Shown here in pieces: positions 63,801 through 64,000 of a stretch of DNA of 64,000 nucleotides. Under the pieces are notes generated by a model. That model saw only the letters and a program-made list of their open reading frames with translations, was not told the origin of the DNA and searched no databases. The translations under genes were made by a program, and so were the position numbers. Within the stretch, counting starts at the first letter, position 1. Every line of letters begins with the position of its first letter. Origin of the DNA: Mansonella perstans (Eukaryota > Nematoda > Chromadorea > Rhabditida > Onchocercidae); NCBI GenBank assembly GCA_037074765.1, contig JBAMDO010000570.1, positions 62,001-126,000 of the forward strand, written 5' to 3'.

Positions 63801-64000
63801 ATTGGATTTATCCATGCTACAGTGGAAATAAGTTTTGTTATTTTCAGGAGAAATCTTTGGTTGAAATCTCAATGTTCCGAGAGGATCAGAAGAAGCCGTT
63901 CAAAGTGAAGGCACCCAATGCATCCGAACAAAAGAAGCGAAGTCGAAAGCCTGGGACTAATAAACAATTTGAAAAGAAACTAGCAAAAAAATTAAAAAGG
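45378..64000 (+). CDS. din-1: SPEN/SHARP (DIN-1-like) co-regulator, 5' part, runs off the window
   Basis: 34 exons fit in phase: 45378-45946, 48013-48162, 50766-50927, 51074-51208, 51412-51510, 52320-52486, 52587-52749, 53150-53273, 53621-53792, 54060-54199, 54547-54761, 54928-55043, 55131-55272, 55525-55635, 55743-55911, 56104-56474, 56848-56947, 57223-57454, 57801-58055, 58428-58696, 59001-59624, 59912-60205, 60325-60444, 60640-60783, 61060-61206, 61325-61492, 61718-61852, 62024-62194, 62316-62582, 62801-62893, 63043-63327, 63487-63636 and 63848-64000 plus continuation; 6612 nt, 2204 codons. Four RRMs lie at about residues 166-238 (HVHVIGLPDS), 427-515 (GIYVSNLPSS), 546-630 (RTLYVGGLER, FAFIQF) and 634-725 (NKIWIGELP). 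An SR-rich linker separates RRM1 and RRM2; Ser/Thr/Pro-rich sequence and a Lys/Glu-rich region with GLSMYDRVKQRSS follow. SPEN proteins bind RNA and recruit histone-deacetylase co-repressors through a C-terminal SPOC domain, expected past the window. (Listing shows 33 ranges; the last exon is open.). Confidence 0.9.
46480..46675. repeat. 51-bp minisatellite in the first intron of the SPEN-family gene
   Basis: About 3.9 copies; GATGGGCAAAG occurs at 46480, 46531, 46581 and 46632. Each unit also contains AATTATGTGAAATGGGCA. The intron is otherwise about 2 kb of unremarkable AT-rich DNA. Confidence 0.92.
48163..50765 (+). other. Large intron 2 of the SPEN-family gene
   Basis: 2.6 kb between RRM1 and the Ser-rich linker. 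48230-48820 is less AT-rich than usual here and has short frames without domains, so an alternative exon or decayed insertion is possible. A T-run of about 33 lies at 48860-48892. Confidence 0.5.
60445..60639 (+). other. GC-AG intron in the SPEN-family gene
   Basis: The exon ends CGTCAACAG and is followed by GCAAGT, the consensus for GC-type donors. No GT donor is available before the in-frame stop at about 60466. Splicing to the TATATAG acceptor at 60639 keeps phase 0 and joins FRQQ to AQDSSEV. Confidence 0.8.

Noticed and set aside
1..64000. tRNA, rRNA, SL RNA genes and CRISPR arrays
   Set aside because: Scanned for tRNA B-box-like words and the nematode SL1 leader and found none with a credible fold or context; the tandem repeats present lack the regular repeat-spacer structure of CRISPR.

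Overview
The window is nuclear DNA of an AT-rich animal genome, almost certainly a parasitic nematode (clade III, filarial/spirurid type is my best guess). The reasons are a multi-exon cuticle collagen with the nematode N-terminal domain, many small introns with TTTTCAG-type acceptors, strong acceptors just upstream of start codons as expected for spliced-leader trans-splicing, and long AT-rich and microsatellite intergenic DNA. No bacterial, organellar or viral gene was recognised. The species call is inference from composition and gene style.

Layout. 1-10.1 kb is gene-poor: a collagen-like exon on the minus strand (1888-2160), degenerate copies of the same neighbourhood at 4.8-6.4 kb, and an inactivated non-LTR retrotransposon (8.33-9.2 kb). 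10.16-13.14 kb (+) is a nine-exon cuticle collagen of 507 codons with an unusual 243-residue Lys/Asn-rich tail built from a 57-bp tandem repeat. 14.23-16.58 kb (+) encodes the mitochondrial small-subunit ribosomal protein mS38 (AURKAIP1/COX24 family). 18.27-22.37 kb (+) encodes a CCCH zinc-finger protein with a single recognisable finger. On the minus strand 28.56-24.31 kb is COP9 signalosome subunit 3 and 30.51-29.13 kb is ATP synthase subunit d; they are head-to-tail 565 bp apart and may be one transcription unit.

30.5-45.3 kb is mostly non-coding. It has a CACGTG-rich stretch behind the ATP synthase gene, minisatellites, and then a 34.3-42.2 kb belt of GA/CT, TG and ATT microsatellites. 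Splice-like exons at 39.8-40.4 kb and a short Kozak-like ORF at 41.5 kb may be leader exons of the next gene.

45.38 kb to the window end (+) is the 5' part of one very large gene, the SPEN/SHARP family (C. elegans DIN-1 type) transcriptional co-regulator: 34 exons in phase, 2,204 codons so far, four RRM domains, SR-rich and Ser/Thr/Pro-rich linkers and a Lys/Glu-rich region; the expected C-terminal SPOC domain lies beyond the window. One of its introns is GC-AG.

The genes are a housekeeping mixture (mitochondrial translation, ATP synthesis, cullin deneddylation, RNA binding, nuclear co-repression) beside a cuticle structural gene, with no sign of one shared pathway. I found no convincing new multi-gene system. 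The most distinctive items are the collagen's repeat tail, the decayed collagen duplication, the one-finger CCCH protein and the possible spliced leader upstream of the SPEN gene. Exon boundaries were set by eye from splice consensus and reading phase.
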